A stretch of DNA of 64,000 nt from Ralstonia sp. RRA. Its GTDB lineage: Bacteria > Pseudomonadota > Gammaproteobacteria > Burkholderiales > Burkholderiaceae. A program made the position numbers and the translations under genes. The notes below the pieces were generated by a model. It searched no databases. It saw nothing but the letters and a program-made list of their open reading frames with translations, and was not told the DNA's origin. Shown piece by piece: positions 17,716 through 25,785 of the stretch. Within the stretch, counting starts at the first letter, position 1; each line of letters starts with the position of its first letter. The stretch lies in NCBI RefSeq assembly GCF_037023145.1, contig NZ_CP146094.1:1-64000 (forward strand), written 5' to 3'.

Positions 17716-18069
17716 TCACTGCGATTCCGGCCATTTGAGCCCCCAGGCCTGGCAGATTGCGAGAAGGCGTGCGTTGCCGTCAGGGACCAACTTATAGAGG
17801 TCCGCTTTACCCCACCGTAGCGCGTCCAAGCACAACAGCATGTCATCACTGATAGTCACCTCCACGGCACGGAGATCGAACGGGTCCAGCGGGAAGGCCT
17901 GACCATCGAATGTCGATGCAAGGAAGCGCGCTACGGTGTGGACCTGCCCAGCGCTGCTGCTTTCGGCCAAACGCATCAGTCGGTCATACGCTTGGGCGGC
18001 CGATGCCTGAACCTTGCTTGCGCGCTCCGCCCATTCACGTTCCTGCCTGTCCAGCTCTTCAAAATTCAT
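17716..18069 (-). CDS. DUF7673-like protein, 117 aa
   Basis: ATG 18069 with AAAGGTAG upstream. Sequence such as AYDRLMRLAESSSAGQVHTVARFLAS ... PFDLRAVE matches my recollection of a small plasmid family annotated DUF7673; function unknown. The N-terminal 30 residues form a charged helix (ELDRQEREWAERASK). Confidence 0.5.
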   Translation of the reverse strand: MNFEELDRQEREWAERASKVQASAAQAYDRLMRLAESSSAGQVHTVARFLASTFDGQAFPLDPFDLRAVEVTISDDMLLCLDALRWGKADLYKLVPDGNARLLAICQAWGLKWPESQ

Positions 18070-18085
18070 GGCTACCTTTTTCTGG

Positions 18086-18319
18086 TTAAGACCGCGGGAC
18101 CCGCCCATGCCGATCGACAATTTCGATATCACGCGTATCGCCCTTAAGTCGGAAGCAAAATCCGACTCGCCAGTCCAGCGACGGACCAAACGCGTCGATC
18201 CAATTGCTTGCCCCCTCTTTCGATCGGAAGCCACGTCCGAAGTGCGTAATCCCACCTTGACGGACAAACCAACGGCACCTCTTCTGTACCGGAATGGCTT
18301 CGATATTCTGCATAGGCAT
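18086..18319 (-). CDS. Small protein, 77 aa
   Basis: ATG 18319. Aromatic- and glycine-rich (CRWFVRQGGITHFGRGFRS), probably a small beta-sheet protein. Directly upstream of the DUF7673-like gene. No name can be given. Confidence 0.5.
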   Translation of the reverse strand: MPMQNIEAIPVQKRCRWFVRQGGITHFGRGFRSKEGASNWIDAFGPSLDWRVGFCFRLKGDTRDIEIVDRHGRVPRS

Positions 18320-18335
18320 CGCTATTTTCCGAAGG

Positions 18336-18536
18336 CTAGTGCTTCAACGCAATCTTTGCGTTTCGATTGCTAAGGCCTCTTTCGATCTCCGTGATGCTCG
18401 CCTTGCGCAACGCACTGGTGTCTGATCGTGCCGTAAAGACAGTCTGATAGATGGCAGTACCAGCGTCGGCAGTACGACCCATCGTTACCTCGTGGGCAGC
18501 CGCGTCTGCGTCATGATGGCTTTGGTCGTTTTTCAT
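18336..18536 (-). CDS. Small protein, 66 aa
   Basis: ATG 18536 (MKNDQSHHDADAAAHEV) with AAGGA close upstream; a TTG 12 nt earlier is possible. Histidine- and alanine-rich start, basic end. Function unknown. Confidence 0.45.
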   Translation of the reverse strand: MKNDQSHHDADAAAHEVTMGRTADAGTAIYQTVFTARSDTSALRKASITEIERGLSNRNAKIALKH

Positions 18537-18557
18537 GTTCCTTGCCAAATAGCTCGG

Positions 18558-18926
18558 CTACCGGCCGGTTTGGAGCTGCTGCAGACAATACTTCCGTTCA
18601 ATTGCGCGCTCCCACAGCAATTCAACAACGATGATCGCAGCGGCGACCGGGACGCCTATCCACCACGACAACCCGACGTATTTGCAAGAACCCAATACGG
18701 TGAGCGCGGCCACCATAGCGACTACATTCACGACCATCGTCCAGCCAGGCAGATGCACCTTCTCTTGTCCTTTTGGCACGTCTGAATGTTCTTGCCCGCG
18801 TGTCAACGGAACGAAGAACAAACTCCAGACGATGTAGGACATAAGTGCGATGCATCCAAGAGCTGCACCAACGAACCAAATGTCGCCAGCGTTTTGGGAT
18901 AGGTTGTTTAGCGGGTTAATTGGCAT
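18558..18926 (-). CDS. Membrane protein, 122 aa
   Basis: ATG 18926. Three hydrophobic segments (WFVGAALGCIALMSYIVWSL, MVVNVVAMVAALTVLGSC, WIGVPVAAAIIVVELLW) separated by a charged loop (GQEHSDVPKGQEKV). Function unknown. Confidence 0.6.
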   Translation of the reverse strand: MPINPLNNLSQNAGDIWFVGAALGCIALMSYIVWSLFFVPLTRGQEHSDVPKGQEKVHLPGWTMVVNVVAMVAALTVLGSCKYVGLSWWIGVPVAAAIIVVELLWERAIERKYCLQQLQTGR

Positions 18927-18939
18927 GGCTTTTCCGTGG

Positions 18940-19566
18940 TCAGTTCGAGCCTGGCTCGTGGCCCAGACTGAACCTATCGTCTTCAGCGTTTTGGATAACC
19001 TTCGACTTCCACCAAACCCTCACGGAAAACCGCAAAGTGCTACCTTCGTCATCGATCATCATCTGATAACCAATGACTTCAAAGTCTTCCCCTTTGCACT
19101 CGGGGAGATCGTGCTCGACTTTCGCATTGAAACGTTTGTTGGCCGCGTCCGGCTCGATCTCGAGTCCGCCAAGCCCATGGATATGTGCAACCGGAACTCC
19201 AACCAGCCGCAATTTCTCGTAGGTGTCGAGCACTGCATGCTGAATGTCGATTCCATTAAAACTCTCGGGTGCACTGCCACCAAGAATTTCTCCGCGAGGT
19301 ACGCGGCCGCCGAATGTGCAATCTCCGAACGCAGAAGCCTTCGCCCGACTCTGTGGCGCGGTACCAGCCACGATCAGCGCTTTCCAGGCCTCGCTAAAGC
19401 GCGTATCAAGCAATGCAAGATCTCGCTTCAGAACTGAGTCGGCTTTTTCTCGGCCCTTAGCGAGATTCCGAGTCGCCTCGCCTGCATCCTTCTCAAGAAC
19501 TGACAGGCTCTGGGCATGGGCGGCGTGTGCGCGCTCCCTCAAACAGGCAATTTGATCGTCAACCAT
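18940..19566 (-). CDS. Hypothetical protein, 208 aa
   Basis: ATG 19566 (MVDDQIACLRERAHAAHAQS) with GGAG 8 nt upstream; the longer open frame overlaps another gene and has no ribosome site. The N-terminal half is coiled coil (SVLEKDAGEATRNLAKGREK). The C-terminal half is a beta-rich domain ending in VRVWWKSKVIQNAEDDRFSL. Function unknown. Confidence 0.55.
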   Translation of the reverse strand: MVDDQIACLRERAHAAHAQSLSVLEKDAGEATRNLAKGREKADSVLKRDLALLDTRFSEAWKALIVAGTAPQSRAKASAFGDCTFGGRVPRGEILGGSAPESFNGIDIQHAVLDTYEKLRLVGVPVAHIHGLGGLEIEPDAANKRFNAKVEHDLPECKGEDFEVIGYQMMIDDEGSTLRFSVRVWWKSKVIQNAEDDRFSLGHEPGSN

Positions 19567-19588
19567 TCCGTATTCTCCGATTTCCCCA

Positions 19589-19825
19589 TCAATCCCTCTC
19601 TCTTGCCGCCATGCGGGATTCCACTGCTCGCTTGGCTGTCTCGCGCGTCTTGAAATGGCGGGCCGACTGTTCGCTGACATGCGTGGATTGGTCGGAGACA
19701 TCCCACAACTGACCATTGCACCAGCTAGCCGACCAACCGCCGGCTCCCAACCGTCGGATCTGGACGACGAGGCTTCCGTCAGCGTGCCCTGCCGATCCAT
19801 TCGGTGCGTCTGTCCACTGAATCAT
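19589..19825 (-). CDS. Small hypothetical protein, 78 aa
   Basis: ATG 19825 with GGAAGG 8 nt upstream. Tryptophan-rich beta-type sequence (GSLVVQIRRLGAGGWSASW), then a basic helix (RETAKRAVESRM). Function unknown. Confidence 0.5.
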   Translation of the reverse strand: MIQWTDAPNGSAGHADGSLVVQIRRLGAGGWSASWCNGQLWDVSDQSTHVSEQSARHFKTRETAKRAVESRMAARERD

Positions 19826-19846
19826 GGCGACAGCCTTCCCTAACCG

Positions 19847-20167
19847 CTATTCGGCGAAAACTTCCTGCAAAGTCTGCAGGGCGCTCAACATCGTTTTATC
19901 GGCAACAACGCCCTCTTTCTTAACGAGGCGCACCTTATCCACAGCGCGTATCTGGTCCAGCAGGATCAGTCCACTCTTGCGCAGGAAGGTGATCGGTACA
20001 CGGAACGGTGCGGGGCGGCCTTTGCTAGTCATCGGGGCAACGATGACAGTGCGCAGGTGATCGTGCATCTCGGGAGGCGAGACGACCACACACGGACGGG
20101 TCTTTTGGATCTCACTTCCTTTTGTCGGATCCAGGGCGACGAGCCAGATATCTCCGCGCGCTACCAC
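19847..20167 (-). CDS. MazF/PemK-type endoribonuclease toxin
   Basis: 106 residues, usual length for the family. RGDIWLVALDPTKGSEIQKT followed by RPCVVVSPP, then VIVAPMTSK and GLILLDQIRAVDK are the classic MazF/PemK blocks. The conserved Arg of the RP turn and the T/S of PMT, which form the RNase site in known members, are present. It would cleave mRNA when free of antitoxin. The start overlaps the antitoxin stop by 7 nt, so the pair is coupled. Confidence 0.9.
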   Translation of the reverse strand: MVARGDIWLVALDPTKGSEIQKTRPCVVVSPPEMHDHLRTVIVAPMTSKGRPAPFRVPITFLRKSGLILLDQIRAVDKVRLVKKEGVVADKTMLSALQTLQEVFAE

Positions 20168-20409
20168 GTCAGCTCCGCGTCATCTGCGTTGGAGAATTCG
20201 CCCATCACGAGCACATCATCATCAGCTGCAGCGACAGCGTGGCTGGCCTCGGCCCACCCCTCGCGCGGCTTCTTCTTCGGCTTGCGAATCACCAAAGCAT
20301 CGTCCTCCACTGCCATGTCCACTTCATCCTCCAAACCCAGCTGGGCAAGAATGGGCTTGGGGATCAAGACCCCCTGTGAATTGCCCATCCTGCGAATCGT
20401 TGCTTTCAT
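20161..20409 (-). CDS. MazE/PemI-type antitoxin (AbrB fold)
   Basis: 82 residues. The N-terminus (MKATIRRMGNSQGVLIPKPI) is a typical swapped-hairpin AbrB DNA-binding domain. The acidic C-terminus (DDDVLVMGEFSNADDAEL) is the usual toxin-neutralising tail. Expected to bind its own promoter, where two direct repeats are seen. Forms an operon with the MazF-type toxin. Confidence 0.88.
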   Translation of the reverse strand: MKATIRRMGNSQGVLIPKPILAQLGLEDEVDMAVEDDALVIRKPKKKPREGWAEASHAVAAADDDVLVMGEFSNADDAELTW

Positions 20410-20423
20410 AATCCCACCGTAAG

Positions 20424-20468
20424 CACAATGTTATTCCATTGCCAAGGGTATGGCAACACAATGTTATT
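20424..20468 (-). promoter_or_regulatory. Operator region of the toxin-antitoxin pair
   Basis: Two direct copies of CACAATGTTATT (20424-20435 and 20457-20468) flank an inverted repeat TTGCCA-agggta-TGGCAA (20439-20456), just upstream of the antitoxin start. This suits autoregulation by the MazEF complex. The next 240 bases (20470-20710) show no gene I can support. Confidence 0.65.
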
Positions 20469-20710
20469 ACACCGTTTCCGCCTTGTCTGCACCGCCCTTA
20501 TTGGCATCGCATCCAGCGCAAGCGGCATGCAGATCTCGCAGCGATACCTCCGCGTATGGCTCGATATGCACCTCCTCGCCATGCGGGGCGGAGTCCGAAA
20601 TGTTTCGCTGGTATGCCCGCTAAAGAGCATGGCGCCAAACAGAAAGCTTGCGCTATGCCGTCACAGCTCGTGTGGCATGCTGGCACCCAAAACCGGAATC
20701 AGGAGGCGGC

Positions 20711-21100
20711 ATGACGGCAAGTGACGACGATTGGAGTGGCGCGGCGTACGCGCAAGACAGCCGTGGTGGAGACACTTTGGCAGCGCACCTACAGGCGGCC
20801 GGAATTCTTCCCCCTGGGCACGTCATCGTGAACGTGCAGATCTACCTGAGAGCAACCGTAGCGCCTGACGGCGTCGAAGGGCCTTACCTTACCGTCATGA
20901 TGTTTGACGCATCAGGGAGCCGCGATCCGGCGGCGGCTTATCGTCAGGCAATCGCGGATGGTCAACGGATCTTCCCGATCAAGCACGTCCAGGTGAACGA
21001 CGCGATGATCGAAGTGTTCAGCGACCTAATGCTCGATCTCACGCCTCGCGGCTTCGATGTTCCCCCTCAGGCGCCGCAAACGATGGTCTACAAGGCTTAG
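20711..21100 (+). CDS. Hypothetical protein, 129 aa
   Basis: ATG 20711 directly after AGGAGGCGGC, a strong ribosome site; the upstream extension is not protein-like. Soluble acidic protein with beta strands (HVIVNVQIYLRATVAPDGVE). Its stop overlaps the end of the convergent SRAP gene by 4 nt. Function unknown. Confidence 0.6.
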   Translation: MTASDDDWSGAAYAQDSRGGDTLAAHLQAAGILPPGHVIVNVQIYLRATVAPDGVEGPYLTVMMFDASGSRDPAAAYRQAIADGQRIFPIKHVQVNDAMIEVFSDLMLDLTPRGFDVPPQAPQTMVYKA

Positions 21101-21801
21101 AACAGTTCACCGCTTTGCGTAGCGGCGTCTAGCTCGGGTTTTGCGCCGCGCGGTGCGCGCGGTGCCGGAGCTGTATCCATCAACTCCGCCGGGTACAGCG
21201 TCAAAAAGCTGCGCGCCGCCTCAGGATCTCGGCAGTGCAGCCAGTCGTCCCAGCGATTGCGCGGCACGATAACGACACTGCGCTTTTCTTTCCCGGGTGC
21301 GTGCATGCGGCGCATGATCGGATGCTCGTCAGCGTTGACCGTCAGCATCGTGAAACTGTTGCTTGCCGGCGTATTGTCGGCCACGCGCCCCTCCCAGGAA
21401 CGCCATAGCCCTGCGATCGCAAAATCCGCCTCGTCCTTGAGCCAGATTCGGTACCGCGTGCTCTTCTTTGGATCGGCCTCGTAGCAGGGCTCAAACAGGG
21501 ATTGTGCGGGGACCAAACATAGTTGTGCAGCATGCCAATACTTCGCGAAAGTCCGTTTCTGCCCGACAGTTTCCGAACGCGCGTTCGTTGTATCGAAGCT
21601 CACTCCGGCGGGCTGGCGACGTTTCGGCACGAACCCGAAGTTGGCCAGCACGCATTCACGCCCGCCGTCGGCCGTGTTGCGCACTATCGGCGCGGCATAG
21701 TCTGGCCAAGTCTCGCGCGGATACTCGTCCTCGCCGGCAGAGTCCACACGATACAGGCTACGAATAAGGTCGATCTCTGACGGCTTGTAGTTGTTGCACA
21801 T
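21097..21801 (-). CDS. SRAP-family protein (YedK/HMCES-like)
   Basis: 234 residues. MCNNYKPSEI at the N-terminus places Cys2 as the residue that forms the thiazolidine cross-link to abasic sites in single-stranded DNA in characterised SRAP proteins. Family blocks VSFDTTNARSET, CLVPAQSLFEP and NADEHPIMRRM follow. Would shield or process abasic sites. It lies behind a gene that originally had a LexA-type promoter, in keeping with its SOS-linked name. Confidence 0.88.
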   Translation of the reverse strand: MCNNYKPSEIDLIRSLYRVDSAGEDEYPRETWPDYAAPIVRNTADGGRECVLANFGFVPKRRQPAGVSFDTTNARSETVGQKRTFAKYWHAAQLCLVPAQSLFEPCYEADPKKSTRYRIWLKDEADFAIAGLWRSWEGRVADNTPASNSFTMLTVNADEHPIMRRMHAPGKEKRSVVIVPRNRWDDWLHCRDPEAARSFLTLYPAELMDTAPAPRAPRGAKPELDAATQSGELF

Positions 21802-21945
21802 TGAGCGCGCTCCCGTTTGCGTCGATGTCGTACGACGCATTGCTGGCAGATGCTGATCTTAAGCTGGCACAGCATAGCGCCAGCCCCGGGCCTGCTATGT
21901 GAAACTTGTCGTGGTTCGTCCGTATGGGCGACTGTCGCGTCCCCG

Positions 21946-22290
21946 CTAATCGCGGCGGAACACCCGTTGATTGCGCTTCTTGGTGCTGTAACGATAACGC
22001 CGCTTTTCCTTGATGATGTGCAGCGACGGCAGATTTTCCTGAAGGCACACCTCGCCGTCGAGCACCCGCTCCAGCTCGTCCAACACATAGTCGAAGCCAC
22101 CCGGAATGAGTTGGTCTTTCAGGCCACGCGCACGGGCCACAGCGCCGGCGGTTTTCACCACGACGTGTAGGCAGTAAATCTCCCACACCAGACGGCGGAC
22201 ACCCACCGTCGGGTTATCGGCGTAGATGGCGCGGATTTCGGCCTGGGTAAGTGGCGGATAGCGCTTCCGCTCGGGATTCTGCATTTCCAT
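21946..22290 (-). CDS. Hypothetical protein with interrupted SOS promoter, 114 aa
   Basis: ATG 22290 (MEMQNPERKRYPPLTQAEIR). A basic helix-turn-helix-like stretch (TQAEIRAIYADNPTVGVRRL) and a very basic C-terminus suggest nucleic-acid binding. Before the IS inserted, its start lay just after a CTGT-N8-ACAG LexA box and a TTGACC-N17-GATACT promoter; both are now split from it. It may be silent or driven by the IS. No family recognised. Confidence 0.55.
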   Translation of the reverse strand: MEMQNPERKRYPPLTQAEIRAIYADNPTVGVRRLVWEIYCLHVVVKTAGAVARARGLKDQLIPGGFDYVLDELERVLDGEVCLQENLPSLHIIKEKRRYRYSTKKRNQRVFRRD

Positions 22291-22298
22291 GTACCTGT

Positions 22299-22306
22299 AT
22301 ATTTAT
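22299..22306. repeat. Target-site duplication, left copy
   Basis: ATATTTAT, identical to 23397-23404 on the other side of the insertion sequence. 8 bp is the usual duplication length for IS1595-family elements. Preceded by CTGT, the left half of the disrupted LexA box. Confidence 0.85.
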
Positions 22307-23396
22307 GTGGGGTATCCACTTAGCTCCACCAGCACAGGATAACTGGATGGATATACAGTATTCGTATGCTACACCGTCTCGACCCGGTTCACTACATCCG
22401 CATACGTCACAGGGCCGGTAACGACCGCTTGCTGAAGCAGCCGATAGAACAAGAGACCGCGCGAGCCCGAGGTGCGGCGATTGAAGCGGAACACGAACTC
22501 ATCCAGGTAGGCGTCCAGATGTTCGGGCTGAACCGAGCCGTGATGCGTGCCGAGAATCCAGCGTTTGACCAGTGAAGCAACCCGATGAACGCCAGCCATC
22601 GAAACGTGAGCTGGCACCTCGGCACCCAGCATCACATTGCGCTGGTGTTCGTAACCCAGCTTGCTCAATGTCCGGTAGGCTGCTGACCCGTCAGTTCTGA
22701 CTTGGGCGCCAGGCTCAATCGACGCCTGTATGAACGGGATGACGCATTCGGCGCCATCGTTCTGGATGCGCTGCAAGCGTATCCGGCCGAAGCCCTTGGG
22801 CTGAAGCATTTCGACCGCAAGGATGACCAGCACTTTGCTCGTGCGGTTCTTGCGGTTGATGGCCGAGATAGGGGCCTCTCGGTCCGTGATGGCCAGGTAG
22901 GTCTCGTCAACCTCTACACACCCCTTCAGGCGTTCGCGGTCCGGTCGCACCATAGCGCGGCGAAACCGGTGCAGCATCGTCCAAGCGGTCTGGTAGCTTC
23001 CCAGGCCTAGCACCCGTTGCAAACCAAGGGCGCTGACGCCTTGCTTTTGATTGGTCAGATACCACGCACCAGCCAGCCACACACGTAGCGGGGTACGGGT
23101 CTTGTCGAATATCGTGCCAGCGGTCACCGTCGTTTGGTGAGCGCAACTGCGACACATCAGGCGCGTGCGGCTCGACCGATAAGGCTCGGCCGCTACGCCG
23201 CAATCAGGGCAAACGAACCCCTGCGGCCACCGCAATCCCTCCAGGTAGGACAGGCAAGCCTCTTCCGTCCCGAACCGGTCCAGAAACTCGTTCCAGTTAC
23301 GGGGGTAGTCCTTCCCCGGTTCTGGGGGTAATATCTGCTTTACCTGTATATCCATCCAGTGATTCTGGCATGGCTGGAGCTAAGTGGATAGCCCTT
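22307..23396 (-). mobile_element. IS1595-family insertion sequence
   Basis: About 1.09 kb with ends forming long imperfect inverted repeats. Left reads GGGGTATCCACTTAGCTCCA and right (reverse) GGGCTATCCACTTAGCTCCA; a second conserved block ACTGGATGGATATACAG lies about 35 nt inside each end. It carries a single transposase on the minus strand, is flanked by an 8-bp duplication and appears intact. The interior repeat block CTGTATATCCATCCAG itself looks like a degraded LexA half-site. Confidence 0.9.
22369..23355 (-). CDS. IS1595/ISXO2-type transposase
   Basis: 328 residues. N-terminal zinc ribbon (CPDCGVAAEPY ... CRSCAHQ) precedes a DDE-type core: VEVDETYLAI (first D), VRTDGSAAYR (second D) and the late FRFNRRTSG block typical of this family, with the catalytic E/N/H region before it. 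Full length with no frame break, so probably active. Confidence 0.92.
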   Translation of the reverse strand: MDIQVKQILPPEPGKDYPRNWNEFLDRFGTEEACLSYLEGLRWPQGFVCPDCGVAAEPYRSSRTRLMCRSCAHQTTVTAGTIFDKTRTPLRVWLAGAWYLTNQKQGVSALGLQRVLGLGSYQTAWTMLHRFRRAMVRPDRERLKGCVEVDETYLAITDREAPISAINRKNRTSKVLVILAVEMLQPKGFGRIRLQRIQNDGAECVIPFIQASIEPGAQVRTDGSAAYRTLSKLGYEHQRNVMLGAEVPAHVSMAGVHRVASLVKRWILGTHHGSVQPEHLDAYLDEFVFRFNRRTSGSRGLLFYRLLQQAVVTGPVTYADVVNRVETV

Positions 23397-23404
23397 ATAT
23401 TTAT
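23397..23404. repeat. Target-site duplication, right copy
   Basis: ATATTTAT, matching 22299-22306. Followed by ACAG, the right half of the LexA box. Confidence 0.85.
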
Positions 23405-23435
23405 ACAGTATCGGGGCGACACCCTGGCCGGTCAA
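23405..23435 (-). promoter_or_regulatory. Stranded SOS promoter (-35, -10 and half LexA box)
   Basis: Minus strand: TTGACC (23430-23435), exactly 17 bp, GATACT (23407-23412), then the LexA half-site. Rejoined across the IS the operator reads CTGTATATTTATACAG, i.e. CTGT-N8-ACAG overlapping the transcription start. Bases 23436-23570 to the right hold no gene I can support. Confidence 0.75.
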
Positions 23436-23570
23436 TGCCTGGCTGATACGCGTGCCCGACGGAGCACATAGGATCGTGTAATCCGACCTCCGCCCGTTGG
23501 CCACGCAGACGCGGAGGAACGTTGGGCCCGCCGGGTTAAGCCCAGCAGTGGCGAGAACAATCGTGGGACC

Positions 23571-23617
23571 AAAAAAAAAAGCCCCAGCCGCCCCCAACAT
23601 CGGGGAAGGCTGGGGCT
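23571..23617 (-). terminator. Intrinsic terminator of the PRTRC operon
   Basis: Minus strand: AGCCCCAGCC ... GGCTGGGGCT stem followed by ten T residues, 27 nt after the ThiF stop. Strong rho-independent form. Confidence 0.93.
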
Positions 23618-23643
23618 GGTAGCCAAATCGAACTTCGATCAGG

Positions 23644-24414
23644 CTACGCCGCTTTCGGCAGTGGCGAATATCCCATCCGCGTCCAAACTTCGTCATCCAC
23701 CGGGATCGGGGCAACTCGCCCTGATACCAAGTTGACGAAATTGCCGTGGAAAGACAACTTGCCATTGCGAAACATCTGCCAGAGAAGCTCTGACGCCCAA
23801 CCTACGATCATCCGGTTGATGAACAGGTTCTGCCGCTCAAGCGCCTCGGCCATCGAGCACGACGGTTGGTCGTCCTCAGGAAGGGTCGTATCGGCAATCT
23901 CGGGGAACAGGTCAACCGCGTGAGGCAGTCTGTCCTGGCGCCCATGTCCTTTGCAGAACTCTCCCACGACAACCTGACCGCTCGCCGCGTTGTTGCCGAG
24001 GTCCATGTAGTACCCCTGCTTAAACGACTTGGCGATAAGGTTTCGTGCACGCCGCGAATCCACACAGGAAATCACCATGTCGGTCTTGAAGATGTCGACG
24101 TTGTACCCGTCAAACATCACCGGCATCGACCTCCACTGAGTACCAAACCCCATGTTGATTCGCTGAATCATAACGTCGGTCTTGAAGTGTCCGACGTCGC
24201 AGGGGTAAAAGCCCTGCCTGCCCACATTGGACGGCGAAACCGTATCACCGTCGATTGCCGTGACTTCGAGTCCTGGATGACCAAGCTCGCCGATCGCGTA
24301 GTTCAGCGTGGCCAGCGCAGCGAGCATCGCACTACCATTCCCGCCGGCACCGACCACAACGATCTGAACCTTTCTCGATAGGAATTCCGAACGCACCATG
24401 TGATCACGCTGCAT
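23644..24414 (-). CDS. PRTRC system ThiF-family (E1-like) protein
   Basis: ATG 24414 with AGGAGG 6-7 nt upstream; 256 residues. Rossmann ATP-binding loop VVVGAGGNGSAM, then AIDGDTVSPSNVGRQGF, the adenylation signature of ThiF/MoeB/E1 enzymes. A CVDSRRARN segment follows at the usual dimer/active region. Expected to adenylate the C-terminus of a ubiquitin-like partner, here probably PRTRC protein C. Last gene of the operon, overlapping protein A by 11 nt. Confidence 0.92.
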   Translation of the reverse strand: MQRDHMVRSEFLSRKVQIVVVGAGGNGSAMLAALATLNYAIGELGHPGLEVTAIDGDTVSPSNVGRQGFYPCDVGHFKTDVMIQRINMGFGTQWRSMPVMFDGYNVDIFKTDMVISCVDSRRARNLIAKSFKQGYYMDLGNNAASGQVVVGEFCKGHGRQDRLPHAVDLFPEIADTTLPEDDQPSCSMAEALERQNLFINRMIVGWASELLWQMFRNGKLSFHGNFVNLVSGRVAPIPVDDEVWTRMGYSPLPKAA

Positions 24415-25042
24415 GACGCACCTCCTCAAGCGAGAACTGCTCGCTCACGGGGATCGTGATGCCGAGAGCGCACAGGCGCGCGGCAACGTCGAACTCCGAG
24501 AGATCGCATCGGTGGCAAAGACCATATACCACCGAAAACTTGACCTCGCCTCGATCGTCCTTGTTGTCCGTCGAACTGAAGTACGCCGGCGAACTACCAT
24601 GGCTGTGCAGGTCTACGACAAGGTGCTCACCGGGCTCGAGCTGCGGGCGTTCTACGACAACCTCCGCCGAAGATGCCTTCCGCTCGACCAGCGGCCGATA
24701 TCGAAACTTTCGGGTGTGCTCACTCCATGTGATCCACGCCGCGGTCTCAATTTCGCCTGCCTTGCTGGCCTGCTCCGCAAACTGCCAAAGCAGATCGCGG
24801 GGCACCTGGCCACACAGCAACTCGAACGTTTCCGACACCTCCCCATAGGGAAGCACCAACCCGCTCTCGTTCTTCATGGCCAGCTTGCGCATATACAGCC
24901 ACGGGCGACGGACTTCGAGCGCCAAGCCGTTGCTACCGACCAGGAACCGATGCCCAACGCCTGCGAGCCGCTCGAAATCGGCGAATTTCGACATGGGAAG
25001 CGTCGGAAACTGTGATTGAAGGAACATGTCACGAGAATCCAT
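24404..25042 (-). CDS. PRTRC system protein A (JAB/JAMM-type)
   Basis: 212 residues, ATG 25042 overlapping the stop of protein B (ATGA). The C-terminal domain has VVDLHSHGSSPAYFSSTDNK, the H-x-H-x(n)-S-x-x-D JAMM zinc motif of Prok-JAB isopeptidases, with acidic residues upstream (LEPGEH). The role inferred from the family is removal or processing of the ubiquitin-like partner. The N-terminal 100 residues are PRTRC-specific. Confidence 0.9.
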   Translation of the reverse strand: MDSRDMFLQSQFPTLPMSKFADFERLAGVGHRFLVGSNGLALEVRRPWLYMRKLAMKNESGLVLPYGEVSETFELLCGQVPRDLLWQFAEQASKAGEIETAAWITWSEHTRKFRYRPLVERKASSAEVVVERPQLEPGEHLVVDLHSHGSSPAYFSSTDNKDDRGEVKFSVVYGLCHRCDLSEFDVAARLCALGITIPVSEQFSLEEVRHAA

Positions 25043-25785
25043 CACTCGTCCCCCCGAACCAGCTTGTCGAACATCTGACCCAGCGTAGCGCCAGCTGACT
25101 TGAGCACGCGCGTCGGAAAGGCTTGATGCTTGCCTTCCAGCAACTCCTTCCAGAGGACAAACGGGTTGGCCCCCTTCTTCAGCAGCTGATCCTGCGGCAC
25201 ATTCGGGTGGGTAAACCACGTTCCGAAAAACGCGTCTTCCCACTGCTCGATTGGGGCATTCACTCGCTGCTTAGGCAGATCGATATTCCCGACGCAGATG
25301 CGCCCCGCCTCCCACACGTTGAAGAAAGGGCTGCGCAGCAGCCGAGTCTTCTCAGTCGGCCTCGCCTTACCTGCATAAGCGAAGACGAACCAGGCGTCAT
25401 TCTTCACGAAGAAGACGAGGCCCGGTAATGGACACCTTCCAGCTTTGTCACCGTCGAAGCTCTTATTCCGAAACGCCACGTGGCGCGTCTCTGGACGGGT
25501 GTACCAGACCATATAGTCCGGCCCCCTACCAAGGACACGCTGGTGGAACAAGGAACGCGAGCTCGAGCGATCGGCGAACTGGTCGAGCGCTTCAATCAAT
25601 GCCGCCTTACTAGCCGGCTGCCCGGGTGCAATCACTGCGTTGTCACCGTCGATCCGTACAGGATTGATAGTCACAAGGCCTTGGCGGCCGTCCGCGGAAC
25701 TGCCCGAGTACATGAGGATGGCGTGGTCCAAACGCAGCGACCCGCCAACACCTCCAACTTGGGTATTGATCATGTCAATTTCCAT
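25042..25785 (-). CDS. PRTRC system protein B (E2-like)
   Basis: 247 residues from ATG 25785; TTG 25791 or ATG 25773 are possible. The family is described as a prokaryotic E2-like fold. The expected cysteine sits in AGRICVGNIDLPKQ, resembling the E2 active-site loop. It overlaps the end of protein F. Likely carries the activated ubiquitin-like protein from ThiF, by analogy. Confidence 0.88.
   Translation of the reverse strand: MEIDMINTQVGGVGGSLRLDHAILMYSGSSADGRQGLVTINPVRIDGDNAVIAPGQPASKAALIEALDQFADRSSSRSLFHQRVLGRGPDYMVWYTRPETRHVAFRNKSFDGDKAGRCPLPGLVFFVKNDAWFVFAYAGKARPTEKTRLLRSPFFNVWEAGRICVGNIDLPKQRVNAPIEQWEDAFFGTWFTHPNVPQDQLLKKGANPFVLWKELLEGKHQAFPTRVLKSAGATLGQMFDKLVRGDE

Noticed and set aside
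23405..23570. Minus-strand frame to the right of the insertion sequence
   Set aside because: It reads through the promoter and LexA half-site and across the terminator; no start signal. Treated as regulatory DNA.
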